This document shows, one piece after another, positions 7,951 to 16,735 of a stretch of DNA of 64,000 nucleotides; position 1 is the first letter of the stretch; each line of letters begins with the position of its first letter. The position numbers and the translations under genes are program-made. The DNA comes from Ruminococcus flavefaciens MA2007 (GTDB lineage: Bacteria; Bacillota; Clostridia; Oscillospirales; Ruminococcaceae), in assembly GCF_000621845.1 (NCBI RefSeq), contig NZ_JHXF01000017.1, positions 1 through 64,000 on the forward strand, in the 5' to 3' direction. The notes below the pieces were generated by a model. The model was not told the DNA's origin. It worked only from the letters and a program-made list of their open reading frames with translations, and ran no database searches.

Positions 7951-8652
7951 ATGCTTTTCTCACTCGATTCGGGAGTCCCTGTGTTTCCTGCTCAGGACTT
8001 CAGCGGTGATATTGATACCACGGTATGCTTTACAGGTCATCGTGAGACCAGTGTTATACCCTACAGGAACGAGCCGATATATCGAAGTATCACTCTTCGC
8101 ACCGTACAGCTCATGCTGTGCAGGTATATAGATATGGCTGTTGAGAGCGGCTACCGCAGCTTCATCAGCGGACTTGCTGTGGGTACGGACCTCTGGGCGG
8201 CAAAGTACATTCTTGCCAAGAAGCGTTCCGACAGCAGTATACGTCTTATCGGCGTAATGCCTTATCTCCGCCATGCCGAGCGATTTGCGCCTCAGTACAG
8301 GGAGAATCTTGCCGACGCCGAAAAGGGTGCGGACGTGCTTCTCACCACGAATACAGAACCTGACATTATCTACGGGAAAAAAGGCTCAGGGGAGAATACC
8401 TCGCCTGATGTGTACAGAGAGCGGAACTACTTTATGGTAGACAACGCCTCTGCGGTCATTTCCTATTTTAACGAGGGCTCTTTTAAGTCGGGAACGTACC
8501 AGACTCTCAACTATGCCACACGGCAGGGGAGAACGATACGCCGATTCGGTCTCGAGGACGCATATGCCCTTATTGACGAGTGCGGACCTGATATTGAAAG
8601 CATACGCCGCAGGCTGGTATTCATGGAAAATGTCTTTGAAATGCCATACTAA
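7951..8652 (+). CDS. SLOG-family protein (DUF1273/YpsA-like)
   Basis: A 233-residue Rossmannoid protein. VCFTGHRETS near residue 29 is the hallmark of the YpsA/DUF1273 branch of the SLOG superfamily, and GYRSFISGLAVGTDLWAA supplies the second conserved Gly-rich loop expected to bind a nucleotide or nucleotide-derived ligand. The C-terminal GTYQTLNYATRQGRTI fits the family. B. subtilis YpsA has been tied to cell division and stress, but the biochemical role is unsettled. ATG 7951 follows GAGG by 6 nt. It is monocistronic, divergent from alr. Confidence 0.8.
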   Translation: MLFSLDSGVPVFPAQDFSGDIDTTVCFTGHRETSVIPYRNEPIYRSITLRTVQLMLCRYIDMAVESGYRSFISGLAVGTDLWAAKYILAKKRSDSSIRLIGVMPYLRHAERFAPQYRENLADAEKGADVLLTTNTEPDIIYGKKGSGENTSPDVYRERNYFMVDNASAVISYFNEGSFKSGTYQTLNYATRQGRTIRRFGLEDAYALIDECGPDIESIRRRLVFMENVFEMPY

Positions 8653-9160
8653 ATATTATATCACAATATTTCAGCAATAGCAAGACGCGGCAAAGTATTT
8701 GTCTTTAAAAATTATTTCAACGCGAAAAAGGCAGCACGGGCTCCGCACTTTCAACATTGTTGAAAAGCGGCGATATACCGTTAAAAGCCGAGCCGCAGCA
8801 GAACAAAGCTCCAAAATACGATGTTTGATAAATGGCTATTTTTAGCCAAAAGCAGCATATTTTAGGCATTCTGAGATGAACGCTCGTTCTATTTCAACAG
8901 GCTGTTGAATCCGCTGTTTAAACATACACTCTCCATTCAGTTATGTGGAAAATGTGGAAAACTCTGTGGATAGTCGAAGCACCGCCAAGTATTTTTTAAC
9001 TTGCATTCTGGAAAACAATTTTTATTCATTTTATGACGGATATTTTCAGGACAAGTATTATACGGTCAGTTTATATCAGTTCGGGATTTATAAAAAAGCA
9101 GAGAACGATAAAAATATAACGATAAATCATTAACAAGTAAAAATGAAAGGAGCCAGAGAA
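8653..9160. other. Gene-poor stretch with hairpins and DnaA-box-like repeats
   Basis: No convincing gene. Hairpins are TTTCAAC/GTTGAAA (near 8748), GGCTA/TAGCC (near 8836) and TTCAACAG/CTGTTGAA (near 8910). At 8944-8973 three near-consensus DnaA boxes stand in tandem: TGTGGAAAA twice and TGTGGATAG once, each one mismatch from TGTGGATAA. A GTG-initiated 62-codon frame over 8945-9133 has no SD and is not called. Confidence 0.5.
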
Positions 9161-10069
9161 ATGGCTAATAAAAAAACAGGTCACGTTGCATTACCGTTCC
9201 TTATGACAATATTCATCGGACTTATCATCATTGGCGGTATAGCCTATGGTATTTACCGATATTTCGGCTTCGGCAAGGTGGAGAAGCCGCCGGAGCCCGT
9301 ACCGCGCACCAGCGGTCAGATAACCGCTGAGGACAACCACACCATGCTTCTTATCCTCGATGTGCCCGAGAAGCACAGTCCTCCCACATTCATGCTCATG
9401 CGCTCGATACCGCTGAAAAAGCAGCTGGTATTCATCGGCATTCCCTCAAATTCAATTGCTCTCGTTGACGGACAGCAGCTCAGCATTATCGAGAATTATC
9501 AGAACGGCGGCGCTGCTTCGGCTGAGGAATTTGTTGAAAAGGTATTCGATATCGAGGTAGACAGATACATGAAGTTCGATTCTGCGGCATTCCAGAAGGT
9601 CTGTGATATCTTCGGCGGCGTTACCTATCCTGTAAACGCCGATATAGCAGGTTTCAAGAACGACGGCAGCCAGCAGTATCTTAACAGCGACCAGATAGAG
9701 ACCTTTGTCAACTATCTTATGTTCGACGGCGGCGAGTCTGAGCGTGCATTTACTTCCGCGGCTGTTCTTTCGGCTATGGTGAACCAGTCCGACGGAAAGC
9801 GTATCGCCGACAGCTTCGACAACAATTTCAGCATAGTTATCAATATGGTGGATTCCGATGTTACTGCTGCTGACTATAAGAAACGCAAAAACGGTATCAG
9901 GAATATGTTCGAGTACGGCAGCGCTATCGCTGTTCCGCTCTCACTTGACGGTACTCCCGCAGGCGAGGACTTTATCCCAAGCAGCACCTTCATCGACAGC
10001 CTGAAAGAGTCCTATTTCAAGGTAAATAAGGACGCAAAGGCTAAAAAGGACGACAAGGAAAAGAAATGA
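9161..10069 (+). CDS. LytR-CpsA-Psr-like membrane protein, divergent
   Basis: A 302-residue protein with one N-terminal membrane helix (ALPFLMTIFIGLIIIGGIAYGIY) and an extracellular domain. The order HTMLLILDV, PLKKQLVFIGIPSN, a Gly-Gly turn, EKVFDIEVDRYMKFD and FGGVTYPVN follows the LCP fold, whose members transfer glycopolymers onto peptidoglycan. The arginine normally present in the IPRD motif is absent here (GIPSN), so canonical catalysis is doubtful. The C-terminal tail is Lys/Asp-rich. I start at ATG 9161, 8 nt after AAAGGAG; an ATG at 9143 overlaps that SD. The stop overlaps tatD by 4 nt. Confidence 0.65.
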   Translation: MANKKTGHVALPFLMTIFIGLIIIGGIAYGIYRYFGFGKVEKPPEPVPRTSGQITAEDNHTMLLILDVPEKHSPPTFMLMRSIPLKKQLVFIGIPSNSIALVDGQQLSIIENYQNGGAASAEEFVEKVFDIEVDRYMKFDSAAFQKVCDIFGGVTYPVNADIAGFKNDGSQQYLNSDQIETFVNYLMFDGGESERAFTSAAVLSAMVNQSDGKRIADSFDNNFSIVINMVDSDVTAADYKKRKNGIRNMFEYGSAIAVPLSLDGTPAGEDFIPSSTFIDSLKESYFKVNKDAKAKKDDKEKK

Positions 10070-10836
10070 CAGGCATATTTGATACACATTCCCATTATGC
10101 AGACAGTGCCTTTGACGAGGACAGGGAGCAGGTGCTGGCGGAGCTTCCCGAAAAGGGCGTAAAGCTGGTAATGCTGGCAGCCTCGGGACTGCATGATTCT
10201 GCCGAAAATTCGATTCTCTCGCAGAAATACGGCTATATCTACGCCGCCGCAGGAGTTCACCCCGAGTGCGTTGACGAGACTCCTGCCGATTACCTTGACA
10301 GGCTCCGCGAGATGATATCTGCCAACAGCAAGATAAAGGCGGTAGGCGAGATAGGTCTGGATTATCACTACGACGGCTATGACCGCGACAAGCAGATACG
10401 CTTTTTCCGCGAACAGCTCGCATTTGCCAATGAGCTTGATATGCCCGTTATAGTCCACAGCAGGGACGCCGCTGAGGACACGGTGGAGATACTCCGCGAA
10501 TACCGTCCGAAGGGCGTTGTACACTGCTTCAGCGGCTCTGCCGAGACCGCTAAGGAGATACTCAAGCTCGGAATGTACATCGGCTTCACAGGTGTGCTTA
10601 CCTTCAAGAACGCAAAAAAAGCGCTGAAAGCCCTTGCTGAGGTGCCTATGGACAAGCTCCTCATGGAAACGGACTGCCCCTATATGGCTCCAGAGCCATT
10701 CAGAGGAAAACGCTGCGACAGCTCCATGATAGCTTATACGGCGGCTAAGGCGGCTGAGATAAAGGGCATTACCACACAGGAGCTTATCGACATTACCTGC
10801 CAAAACGGCATGACAATGTACGGGATACAGATATAA
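10066..10836 (+). CDS. tatD: TatD family metal-dependent hydrolase (DNase)
   Basis: A 256-residue TIM-barrel hydrolase. All TatD metal-ligand motifs are present in order: FDTHSHYAD (H8, H10), VGEIGLDYHYD, MPVIVHSRDA, GVVHCFSGS and METDCPYMAPEPFRGKR. Characterised members are Mg/Mn-dependent 3'-5' exonucleases or AP-site nucleases; the cytoplasmic role is DNA repair or quality control. The start overlaps the stop of the LCP-like gene (ATGA). Confidence 0.94.
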   Translation: MTGIFDTHSHYADSAFDEDREQVLAELPEKGVKLVMLAASGLHDSAENSILSQKYGYIYAAAGVHPECVDETPADYLDRLREMISANSKIKAVGEIGLDYHYDGYDRDKQIRFFREQLAFANELDMPVIVHSRDAAEDTVEILREYRPKGVVHCFSGSAETAKEILKLGMYIGFTGVLTFKNAKKALKALAEVPMDKLLMETDCPYMAPEPFRGKRCDSSMIAYTAAKAAEIKGITTQELIDITCQNGMTMYGIQI

Positions 10837-10855
10837 AACGAAAGGAGGAAACCGA

Positions 10856-11605
10856 ATGTATTACTGCTGCGGAGTGACAGAAAAGGGCATAATGCCCCAT
10901 AATGAGGACGCCCTGCTCATCAAGGACAGCGTAATTGATTCGGGTTCCGCCGAGAAAAACGTAGATGTGCCTTTCATAGCGGCTGTTTCCGACGGAGTGT
11001 CGGGAGAGCGTTCGGGAGAGCTGGCTTCAAAGATGTGTCTGGAGCTTATCCGCGATATGGGCTACAGCGGCGACATGAAGCTTGACGAGGAGCTTCTTGC
11101 CATACACCGAAAGCTTGCGGAGTACAGCGAGTCAGATCCCGAAATGCACAATATGCAGGCTACTCTCTGCGGTATAGCCGTAGATGAGTCTAATGAGCTC
11201 CTCACATTCAATGTGGGAGATTCCCGTCTGTACCGCTACCGCGGCGGACGTATCAGGCAGATATCCCGTGACCAGTCACTGGTGCAGCTTCTTATCGACG
11301 AGGGCGCTATCACTAGCGAGGAGCGCAGCACCCACGTCCACAGGAATATAATCTTCCCTGTGTTCGGCAATGTGAAGTCCGCCCCTCAGATAGATACGGT
11401 AAAGCTTGAGGGCGGCATGGAGTACGGCGACCTGCTGCTGCTTTGCACTGACGGACTTTCGGATTACGTGTCGGTGCTGGATATCGAGGAGGTACTTGAA
11501 ATGCCCAAGCCCTTGCAGACAAGGCTGGATATCTTGGTGAAAAAGGCTCTCGATAACGGCAGCAAGGACAATATAACTGTGATAGCAGTGGTTTATTACG
11601 AATAA
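10856..11605 (+). CDS. PP2C-family serine/threonine phosphatase
   Basis: A 249-residue PPM phosphatase. PHNEDALLI (metal-binding Asp), VSDGVSGERSG (metal-binding Asp-Gly), MQATLCGIAV, NVGDSRLYRYRGG, CTDGLSDYV and the terminal KDNITVIAVVYYE give every PP2C motif in order. It lacks a membrane segment. Family members reverse Hanks-type kinase signalling (PrpC) or act as anti-anti-sigma phosphatases; the Hanks-like protein in this window, at 46991, looks catalytically dead. GGAGG stands 7 nt before the ATG. The gene follows tatD by 19 nt and is likely cotranscribed. Confidence 0.93.
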   Translation: MYYCCGVTEKGIMPHNEDALLIKDSVIDSGSAEKNVDVPFIAAVSDGVSGERSGELASKMCLELIRDMGYSGDMKLDEELLAIHRKLAEYSESDPEMHNMQATLCGIAVDESNELLTFNVGDSRLYRYRGGRIRQISRDQSLVQLLIDEGAITSEERSTHVHRNIIFPVFGNVKSAPQIDTVKLEGGMEYGDLLLLCTDGLSDYVSVLDIEEVLEMPKPLQTRLDILVKKALDNGSKDNITVIAVVYYE

Positions 11606-11632
11606 AAGCCCATGGAAAACCATGGGCTTTTA
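11604..11632. terminator. Bidirectional terminator between PP2C and GH16 genes
   Basis: Perfect stem AAAAGCCCATGG / CCATGGGCTTTT with an AAAA loop, between convergent genes, with A/T tracts on both sides. Confidence 0.88.
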
Positions 11633-11633
11633 A

Positions 11634-13058
11634 TTATGACCACTTGATATCGTATATATTGACCTCATGTGCGCCTATAGCGGAGGCTCCGTCGATATTT
11701 CCCAGCTGGAACTTTATATCCGCCGACATATCCTGCGCGAATGTCACATCGAAGCTGTAGTGCTTCTTCTCGGGGGTAACAGTCAGCTTTTCGTCCAGAT
11801 AACGGGTATAGGAGCTGTCCTCCACGGTGACTACCATGCTGCGCTCTGCTGTGGAGCTGACGTCAAATTCAAGGGTGTGCTTTTCGCCTGCTTTGACCTC
11901 TCTGCCGCGGAGAAGTCCCATAACTGCGTATTCAAGCTCTCCTGCGTTTTTGATATTGACAGTGGTGCAGCCCGCCTTATTTGTGACTGTGGCGTCAGCG
12001 CCCTCGATGTAATTATCCAGCGCAAGAGAGCTAATCTCCGACGGCGCGAAATCGCTGCCGTCCTTTTTGTATACGCGGACGTAGTCTATATCGAAGTTCT
12101 TGCTGCCGTTTGCGAAGATGCTCGGATCGGCGTGAACTCCGTCAATGCCGTCAAATGCGCCGCCCACGGCAAGATTGAGTATGATGTAGAAGTTCTGGTC
12201 AAAGGGGGCAGGGTACTGGAAGCCCTCTGAGAACCATTCCGACTGAGTGCTGTAGAGCTTGCCGTCCACGAACCAGCGTATCTCGCCGCGTTCCCATTCG
12301 ATACTGTAGGTATGCCAGTTTTCGGTGCTGTCGCCCTCCGCGAAGATATAGTCGTTTGTGAGGTACTTGTTGTTCGGCCATGCGCCGCCGAAGTGTACAG
12401 TGCCGCATATCTTTTCGGGAGTGCTGCCCCAGCCCTCCATGATGTCTATTTCGCCTGACGAAGCCCAGCCGCCGTAGGCGCTGTCCTCGGGGAGCATCCA
12501 TATAGCAGGCCACAGGGATTTGCCCGAATCACAGCGAGCACGTACTTCGATCTTTCCGCCGCATACAGAGAATTTGTGCTGAGTGCTAATTCTTGCGGAG
12601 GTATAATCGTAGCTGCCCTGCTTTTCGTCTGTCCATTGCTCCTTTTTGGCGGCAATAGTGAGGATACCGTCCTTGACAGTGGTATTCTGCGATGTGTAGA
12701 ACTCCTGCTCGTTGTTGCCCCAGCCCCCTGTGATAAAGTTGCCGCTGTCGTCAAGCTTCCAGTTGCCCAGCTCATAGCTCCACTTGTCCATATCAAGGTC
12801 AGAGCCGTCGAACTCGTCGCTCCACAGGAGGGTATATCCGCTTTCATCGGGCTGTATATCGCCCTTGCCGAGGATAAAGCTGCTGAGCCTTTTCAGCTCT
12901 GCCTCGGAAGCGCCCTTTTGACGGGCTTCTACCATGTCGAATATATTCACAGCTCCGTCGCTGTTGTAGTCCATAGGGATACTGCCGTCTGCGTATACCG
13001 ACGCAGGGACAGCAAGCAGCAGCACCGCAGCTGCCGCAAAAGCACGTATCTTATTCAT
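11634..13058 (-). CDS. Secreted GH16 beta-glucanase with one dockerin-like repeat and a C-terminal CBM-like domain
   Basis: A 474-residue secreted enzyme. Residues 1-23 are a signal peptide (IRAFAAAAVLLLAVPASVYA). Residues 28-65 hold a single calcium-loop repeat, DYNSDGAVNIFDMVEAR, half of a type-I dockerin. The GH16 domain (about 75-335) carries WSDEFDGS, WGNNEQEFYT, the catalytic GEIDIMEGWG (nucleophile E203, D205, acid/base E208) and DPSIF...FDIDYVRVYK. GH16 enzymes of this kind hydrolyse beta-1,3-1,4-glucan or laminarin. A C-terminal beta domain (about 340-474) resembles CBM4/9 modules. The ATG at 13058 follows GGAGG by 8 nt; the ORF could extend upstream but the signal peptide fixes the start. 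Confidence 0.93.
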   Translation of the reverse strand: MNKIRAFAAAAVLLLAVPASVYADGSIPMDYNSDGAVNIFDMVEARQKGASEAELKRLSSFILGKGDIQPDESGYTLLWSDEFDGSDLDMDKWSYELGNWKLDDSGNFITGGWGNNEQEFYTSQNTTVKDGILTIAAKKEQWTDEKQGSYDYTSARISTQHKFSVCGGKIEVRARCDSGKSLWPAIWMLPEDSAYGGWASSGEIDIMEGWGSTPEKICGTVHFGGAWPNNKYLTNDYIFAEGDSTENWHTYSIEWERGEIRWFVDGKLYSTQSEWFSEGFQYPAPFDQNFYIILNLAVGGAFDGIDGVHADPSIFANGSKNFDIDYVRVYKKDGSDFAPSEISSLALDNYIEGADATVTNKAGCTTVNIKNAGELEYAVMGLLRGREVKAGEKHTLEFDVSSTAERSMVVTVEDSSYTRYLDEKLTVTPEKKHYSFDVTFAQDMSADIKFQLGNIDGASAIGAHEVNIYDIKWS

Positions 13059-13214
13059 GAAAACCGCCTCCGAATAGTTGATATCTGCCTTAATTTTAGC
13101 ATTAATACAGGGCGCTGTCAAGGCAAAAAGGAGCTTTTTTCTGTGCAAATGAACTACTTTTGCTTATTTTGCGGCGATATTTGATTACATTTCGATAACT
13201 TTTTTGCGAATTGC

Positions 13215-13243
13215 TTGCAATGTGTAATAATACGTGATATAAT
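13215..13243 (+). promoter_or_regulatory. Promoter of the 13356 lipoprotein gene
   Basis: TTGCAA, 17-bp spacer, TATAAT. It gives a leader of about 105 nt containing two hairpins, GTCGG/CCGAC (13252-13274) and CGTTCAC/GTGAACG (13313-13331), just ahead of the SD GGAGG. Confidence 0.7.
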
Positions 13244-13355
13244 GTGTAATGTCGGAGCTTTAAAGGCTGCCGACAGGGGTGAAGGATAAATCGCATATAC
13301 ATTAATATATTTCGTTCACCTTTCGTGAACGTCACACATTTATCTGGAGGTTTTT

Positions 13356-14018
13356 ATGAAAAAGGTAATTACATCTATTACAGTATGTTCACTTGCAGTA
13401 TGTGCTCTCGCTTCATGCGGAAGCTCTGCCAAGAGCGGTGAGAAGATAATCGGAAAGTGGGCTATGAGCGACCTCAGCAACACTGACCAGAGCGTTGACG
13501 GAGGCGGAATCATTTTCACAGACGGCGGAAAGGGCTCTGTATATCTTGATACTTCAAGCCTTCTCCACTTTGAGAGCGAAGGTCTCAATGTAGGCGGCAC
13601 AGTTCTTGCCAAGGACTACATCAAGGAAGAGGGCAAGACTCTTAAAGTTGACGTTATGGGACAGGAAATGATAGGTCTCACAAAGCTTGAGAGCGGTGAG
13701 GGCTACGACGGAAAGTACTCACTTGACAGCGGTATCCTCTACGACAGCATCGTTCAGGGCATCGAGAAGCAGGGAGATTCCTCATTTGACAAGTCAAATC
13801 TTGATATCACTATCGACTTTGACGGCTCAAAGAGCGAGGTAGTATTCAACAATCTCTTTACTTATGAGACAAAGGGCAAGAAGCTTACAGTTTCAGGCTT
13901 CTCAGGCTTTCTCAGCGGCGGCAACGGCAAAGAGGCAACAGCTGAGTTCAAGGTTGACGGAGACACACTTGAGCTCAAGGATTCAAAGTCCACAGAGAAG
14001 CTCACAAGAGTCAAGTAA
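13356..14018 (+). CDS. Lipoprotein, unknown function
   Basis: A 220-residue protein with a signal peptide and lipobox ALASC (Cys 21), so it is anchored on the outer face of the membrane. The mature part begins GKWAMSDLSN and is beta-rich with repeated EFKVDGDTLELKD-like strands near the end, suggesting a lipocalin-like or DUF5640-type barrel; no confident family. GGAGG stands 7 nt before the ATG. It has its own promoter, a 5' leader with hairpins and a strong terminator, so it is monocistronic. Confidence 0.82.
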   Translation: MKKVITSITVCSLAVCALASCGSSAKSGEKIIGKWAMSDLSNTDQSVDGGGIIFTDGGKGSVYLDTSSLLHFESEGLNVGGTVLAKDYIKEEGKTLKVDVMGQEMIGLTKLESGEGYDGKYSLDSGILYDSIVQGIEKQGDSSFDKSNLDITIDFDGSKSEVVFNNLFTYETKGKKLTVSGFSGFLSGGNGKEATAEFKVDGDTLELKDSKSTEKLTRVK

Positions 14019-14022
14019 AACA

Positions 14023-14054
14023 GCGAAAGGGCGTGATGTTTATCACGCCCTTTT
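14023..14054 (+). terminator. Terminator of the 13356 lipoprotein gene
   Basis: Stem AAAGGGCGTGAT / ATCACGCCCTTT followed by TTTTATAT. Confidence 0.88.
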
Positions 14055-14058
14055 TATA

Positions 14059-14185
14059 TGTAGGGGCGGATATTATCCGCCCGAGGATCAAGATGAAATT
14101 ATATGAAACCATTGTAGGGGACGGCGTCCTCGACGTCCCATTATTGCAGCGAAAAAATGGGCGGTCGGGGACGCCCGCCCCTACA
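14059..14185. repeat. Half element and full TGTAGGGG/CCCCTACA element
   Basis: At 14059-14082 is a single hairpin, TGTAGGGGCGGATA / TATCCGCCC. At 14113-14185 is a full 73-bp element: TGTAGGGGACGGCGTCC / GACGTCCC hairpin, about 19 bp of spacer, then a second hairpin ending GCCCGCCCCTACA. No gene is present between the lipoprotein terminator and the serA terminator. Confidence 0.75.
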
Positions 14186-14211
14186 AACAAAATTCTTAGT
14201 TATTAAAATAA

Positions 14212-14244
14212 AAAACGGCGTTTCCGAAACAACGGAAACGCCGT
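14212..14244 (-). terminator. serA terminator
   Basis: Stem ACGGCGTTTCCG / CGGAAACGCCGT, followed on the minus strand by TTTTTATTTTA. Confidence 0.88.
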
Positions 14245-14263
14245 AATATTTTATGTATATATC

Positions 14264-15424
14264 TTACTTGATAACTCTTACCTTGATAACGCCGTCAACT
14301 GCGTTTATCTTGCCCTCAACTGTAGGAGGTACATCGCCTGTTACGTCGAGCATTGTGTAAGCAAAGTCCTTCTTGCTTGCGTTTACCATGTTCTCGATGT
14401 TGATGCCCTCGTTGCCTACTGCTGAAGTGATAGAAGCGATAGTTGTAGGAACGTTCTTGTGGATAATGCAGATCTTTGTGCCTACTGCGTTCATTGAAGC
14501 ATTAGGAAGATTTACACTGTTCTTGATGTTGCCGTTCTCGATGTACTCGATGAGCTCCTCAGCAGCCATAACAGCGCAGTTGTCCTCGCTCTCGGGAGTT
14601 GAAGCGCCGAGATGTGGGAGAACGATAACGTTCTCAACGCCGAGAACTACATCGTCAGCAAAGTCTGTAACGTACTTGGCAACCTTGCCCTCAGCAATAG
14701 CCTTAACTACTGCTTCGCTGTTGATGAGCTCGCCTCTTGCGAGGTTGATAAGACGAACGCCGTCCTTCATCATAGCTATCTGCTCAGCGTCGATAGTGTT
14801 CTTTGTCTGAGGAGTGTAAGGCATATGAATTGTGATGTAATCGCTGTTTGTGTATATCTCGTTGATATCAGAAACGATCTTTACGGAAGGCTCAAGGTGA
14901 AGAGCAGCGCCTACTGAAAGGAATGGATCGTAGCCGATAACCTTCATGCCGAGAGACTCAGCAGCGTTAGCGATCTTACCGCCGATAGCGCCGAGACCGA
15001 TGATACCCAGTGTCTTGCCTGCGATCTCAGGACCTGCAAACTTTGACTTGCCGCCCTCAACTGTCTTTGGAGCGTCAGGTGTGCCCTTGAGTGAAGCTGC
15101 CCATGAAGCTGCCTCAACTATCTTTCTTGAAGCAAGGAGAAGTGCGCATATAGCAAGCTCCTTAACAGCGTTTGAGTTAGCGCCGGGAGTATTGAATACG
15201 CAGATACCCTCCTGTGCGCAGCGCTCAACAGGGATATTGTTTACGCCTGCGCCTGCACGTGCGATAGCGAGAAGGTTGTCGCCAAACTGCATATCGTGCA
15301 TTTTAGCTGAACGAACCATGATAGCGTCAGGATTAGCGATATCTTCTGCTACTGAGTACTTGCTCTTGTCAAAAATATCTGTGCCGATAGCTGATATCTT
15401 ATTTAATGTCTGAATCTTGTACAT
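14264..15424 (-). CDS. serA: D-3-phosphoglycerate dehydrogenase
   Basis: A 386-residue NAD-dependent dehydrogenase, first step of phosphorylated serine synthesis. The substrate domain (AGAGVNNIPVERC) flanks a Rossmann domain (GKTLGIIGLGAIGGKIAN, about 140-157); the catalytic Arg is in NLARGELI and the His in LPHLGASTPESE. A C-terminal ACT domain (KICIIHKNVPTTIASITSAVG...) may sense serine. The length fits the short form lacking the ASB domain. It follows serC by about 40 nt on the same strand, giving a serC-serA operon; serB was not seen here. Confidence 0.96.
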   Translation of the reverse strand: MYKIQTLNKISAIGTDIFDKSKYSVAEDIANPDAIMVRSAKMHDMQFGDNLLAIARAGAGVNNIPVERCAQEGICVFNTPGANSNAVKELAICALLLASRKIVEAASWAASLKGTPDAPKTVEGGKSKFAGPEIAGKTLGIIGLGAIGGKIANAAESLGMKVIGYDPFLSVGAALHLEPSVKIVSDINEIYTNSDYITIHMPYTPQTKNTIDAEQIAMMKDGVRLINLARGELINSEAVVKAIAEGKVAKYVTDFADDVVLGVENVIVLPHLGASTPESEDNCAVMAAEELIEYIENGNIKNSVNLPNASMNAVGTKICIIHKNVPTTIASITSAVGNEGINIENMVNASKKDFAYTMLDVTGDVPPTVEGKINAVDGVIKVRVIK

Positions 15425-15464
15425 TTCAGTAAAACTCCTTTACAATATAGTATCAAAAATTATC

Positions 15465-16550
15465 TCAGGAATTCTCTTCCTCGAACTTCTTCATGAAAGC
15501 AACGAGCTTTTCAACGCCCTCGATAGGCATAGCGTTGTAGATAGAAGCTCTCATACCGCCGACAGATCTGTGGCCCTTGAGGTTCTTGAAGCCTGCTGCA
15601 TCTGACTCAGCAATGAACTTCTTGTCAAGCTCATCATTGCCTGTGATGAACGGAACGTTCATGAGTGAGCGGTCCTTCTTTTCAACTGTGCCCTTGAACA
15701 TCTTGCTGCTGTCGAGGAAATCATAGAGGATCTTAGCCTTCTTCTCGTTGTGCGCCTTCATGCCCTCAAGGCCGCCCATTTTCTTGATCCACTTGAATAC
15801 CTTGCCGCATACATAGATGCCATATGTAGGAGGTGTATTGTAGAGAGACTCGTTATCAGCCTGTATCTTCCAGTCCATCATTGTAGGAGTCTGCTTGAAT
15901 GCAGGACCGTCAGCGATGAGATCCTCACGAACGATGATGATCTGAACGCCTGCAGGACCAACGTTCTTCTGAACGCCGCCGTAGATAACGCCGTACTTCT
16001 TTACGTCAACAGGCTCTGAAAGGAAGCATGAGCTTACGTCAGCAACCAGCTCGTGGCCCTTTGTGTTGGGGAGCTCCCAGAACTTTGTACCGTAGATAGT
16101 GTTGTTCTCGCAGATGTAAACATAGTCAACATCTTCGGGAATATCAAGGTCTGAGCAATCAGGGATATAAGAGAATGTCTTGTCAGCAGAAGAAGCGACT
16201 CTTACTACCTCGCCGTACTTCTCAGCTTCAGCAGCAGCCTTCTTAGCCCACTGACCTGTGATGATGTAAGCAGCCTTGCCCTTCTTCATAAGGTTCATAG
16301 GAACCTCTGCGAACTGAAGATTTGCGCCGCCCTGTACGAAGATCACCTTGTAGTTGTCAGGGATATTCATAAGGTCGCGGAGATCCTTCTCTGCTTCCTT
16401 GATTATCTCATCATAAACCTTTGAACGGTGGGACATCTCCATAACGGACATACCGCAGCCCTTGTAATCCATCATTTCCTCTGCACATTCCTTGAGAACT
16501 TCCTCAGGGAGAACAGCAGGACCTGCACTGAAGTTGTAAACTCTGCTCAT
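15465..16550 (-). CDS. serC: Phosphoserine aminotransferase
   Basis: A 361-residue PLP enzyme turning 3-phosphohydroxypyruvate and Glu into phosphoserine. It begins MSRVYNFSAGPAVLP, the standard SerC N-terminus. FVQGGANLQF binds the cofactor phosphate, YGGVQKNVGPAGV has the Schiff-base lysine, and HRSVGGMRASIYNA near the end is the SerC signature. GGAGG lies 8 nt before this ATG; the reading frame extends upstream but without SD or homology. It has a consensus promoter upstream and is followed by serA. Confidence 0.97.
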   Translation of the reverse strand: MSRVYNFSAGPAVLPEEVLKECAEEMMDYKGCGMSVMEMSHRSKVYDEIIKEAEKDLRDLMNIPDNYKVIFVQGGANLQFAEVPMNLMKKGKAAYIITGQWAKKAAAEAEKYGEVVRVASSADKTFSYIPDCSDLDIPEDVDYVYICENNTIYGTKFWELPNTKGHELVADVSSCFLSEPVDVKKYGVIYGGVQKNVGPAGVQIIIVREDLIADGPAFKQTPTMMDWKIQADNESLYNTPPTYGIYVCGKVFKWIKKMGGLEGMKAHNEKKAKILYDFLDSSKMFKGTVEKKDRSLMNVPFITGNDELDKKFIAESDAAGFKNLKGHRSVGGMRASIYNAMPIEGVEKLVAFMKKFEEENS

Positions 16551-16608
16551 GTTAAAAACCTCCAAGTTATATATTATAAAAATAAGAAGTATTTGCAATA
16601 CAATATAA

Positions 16609-16637
16609 ATTATACTCCTTTGTTCAAAATATGTCAA
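16609..16637 (-). promoter_or_regulatory. serC-serA promoter
   Basis: Minus strand TTGACA, 17-bp spacer, TATAAT: both boxes match consensus. The leader is about 50 nt, too short for a T-box or riboswitch. Confidence 0.85.
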
Positions 16638-16735
16638 TATATAAAGCCGAAATTTTTGCGGAGCAGGCAATATTCGTCAAAAGCCATAAAAATAGGTAGG
16701 GCAAATCTGTTTTTAGTAGCTTTTAGAGCTTTTTT

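Noticed and set aside
8945-9133. 62-codon frame starting at a GTG inside DnaA-box-like repeats
   Set aside because: No Shine-Dalgarno, composition unlike neighbouring genes, and the region looks non-coding.
16551-16608. T-box or serine riboswitch ahead of serC
   Set aside because: The leader is about 50 nt, with no T-box sequence or specifier stem.
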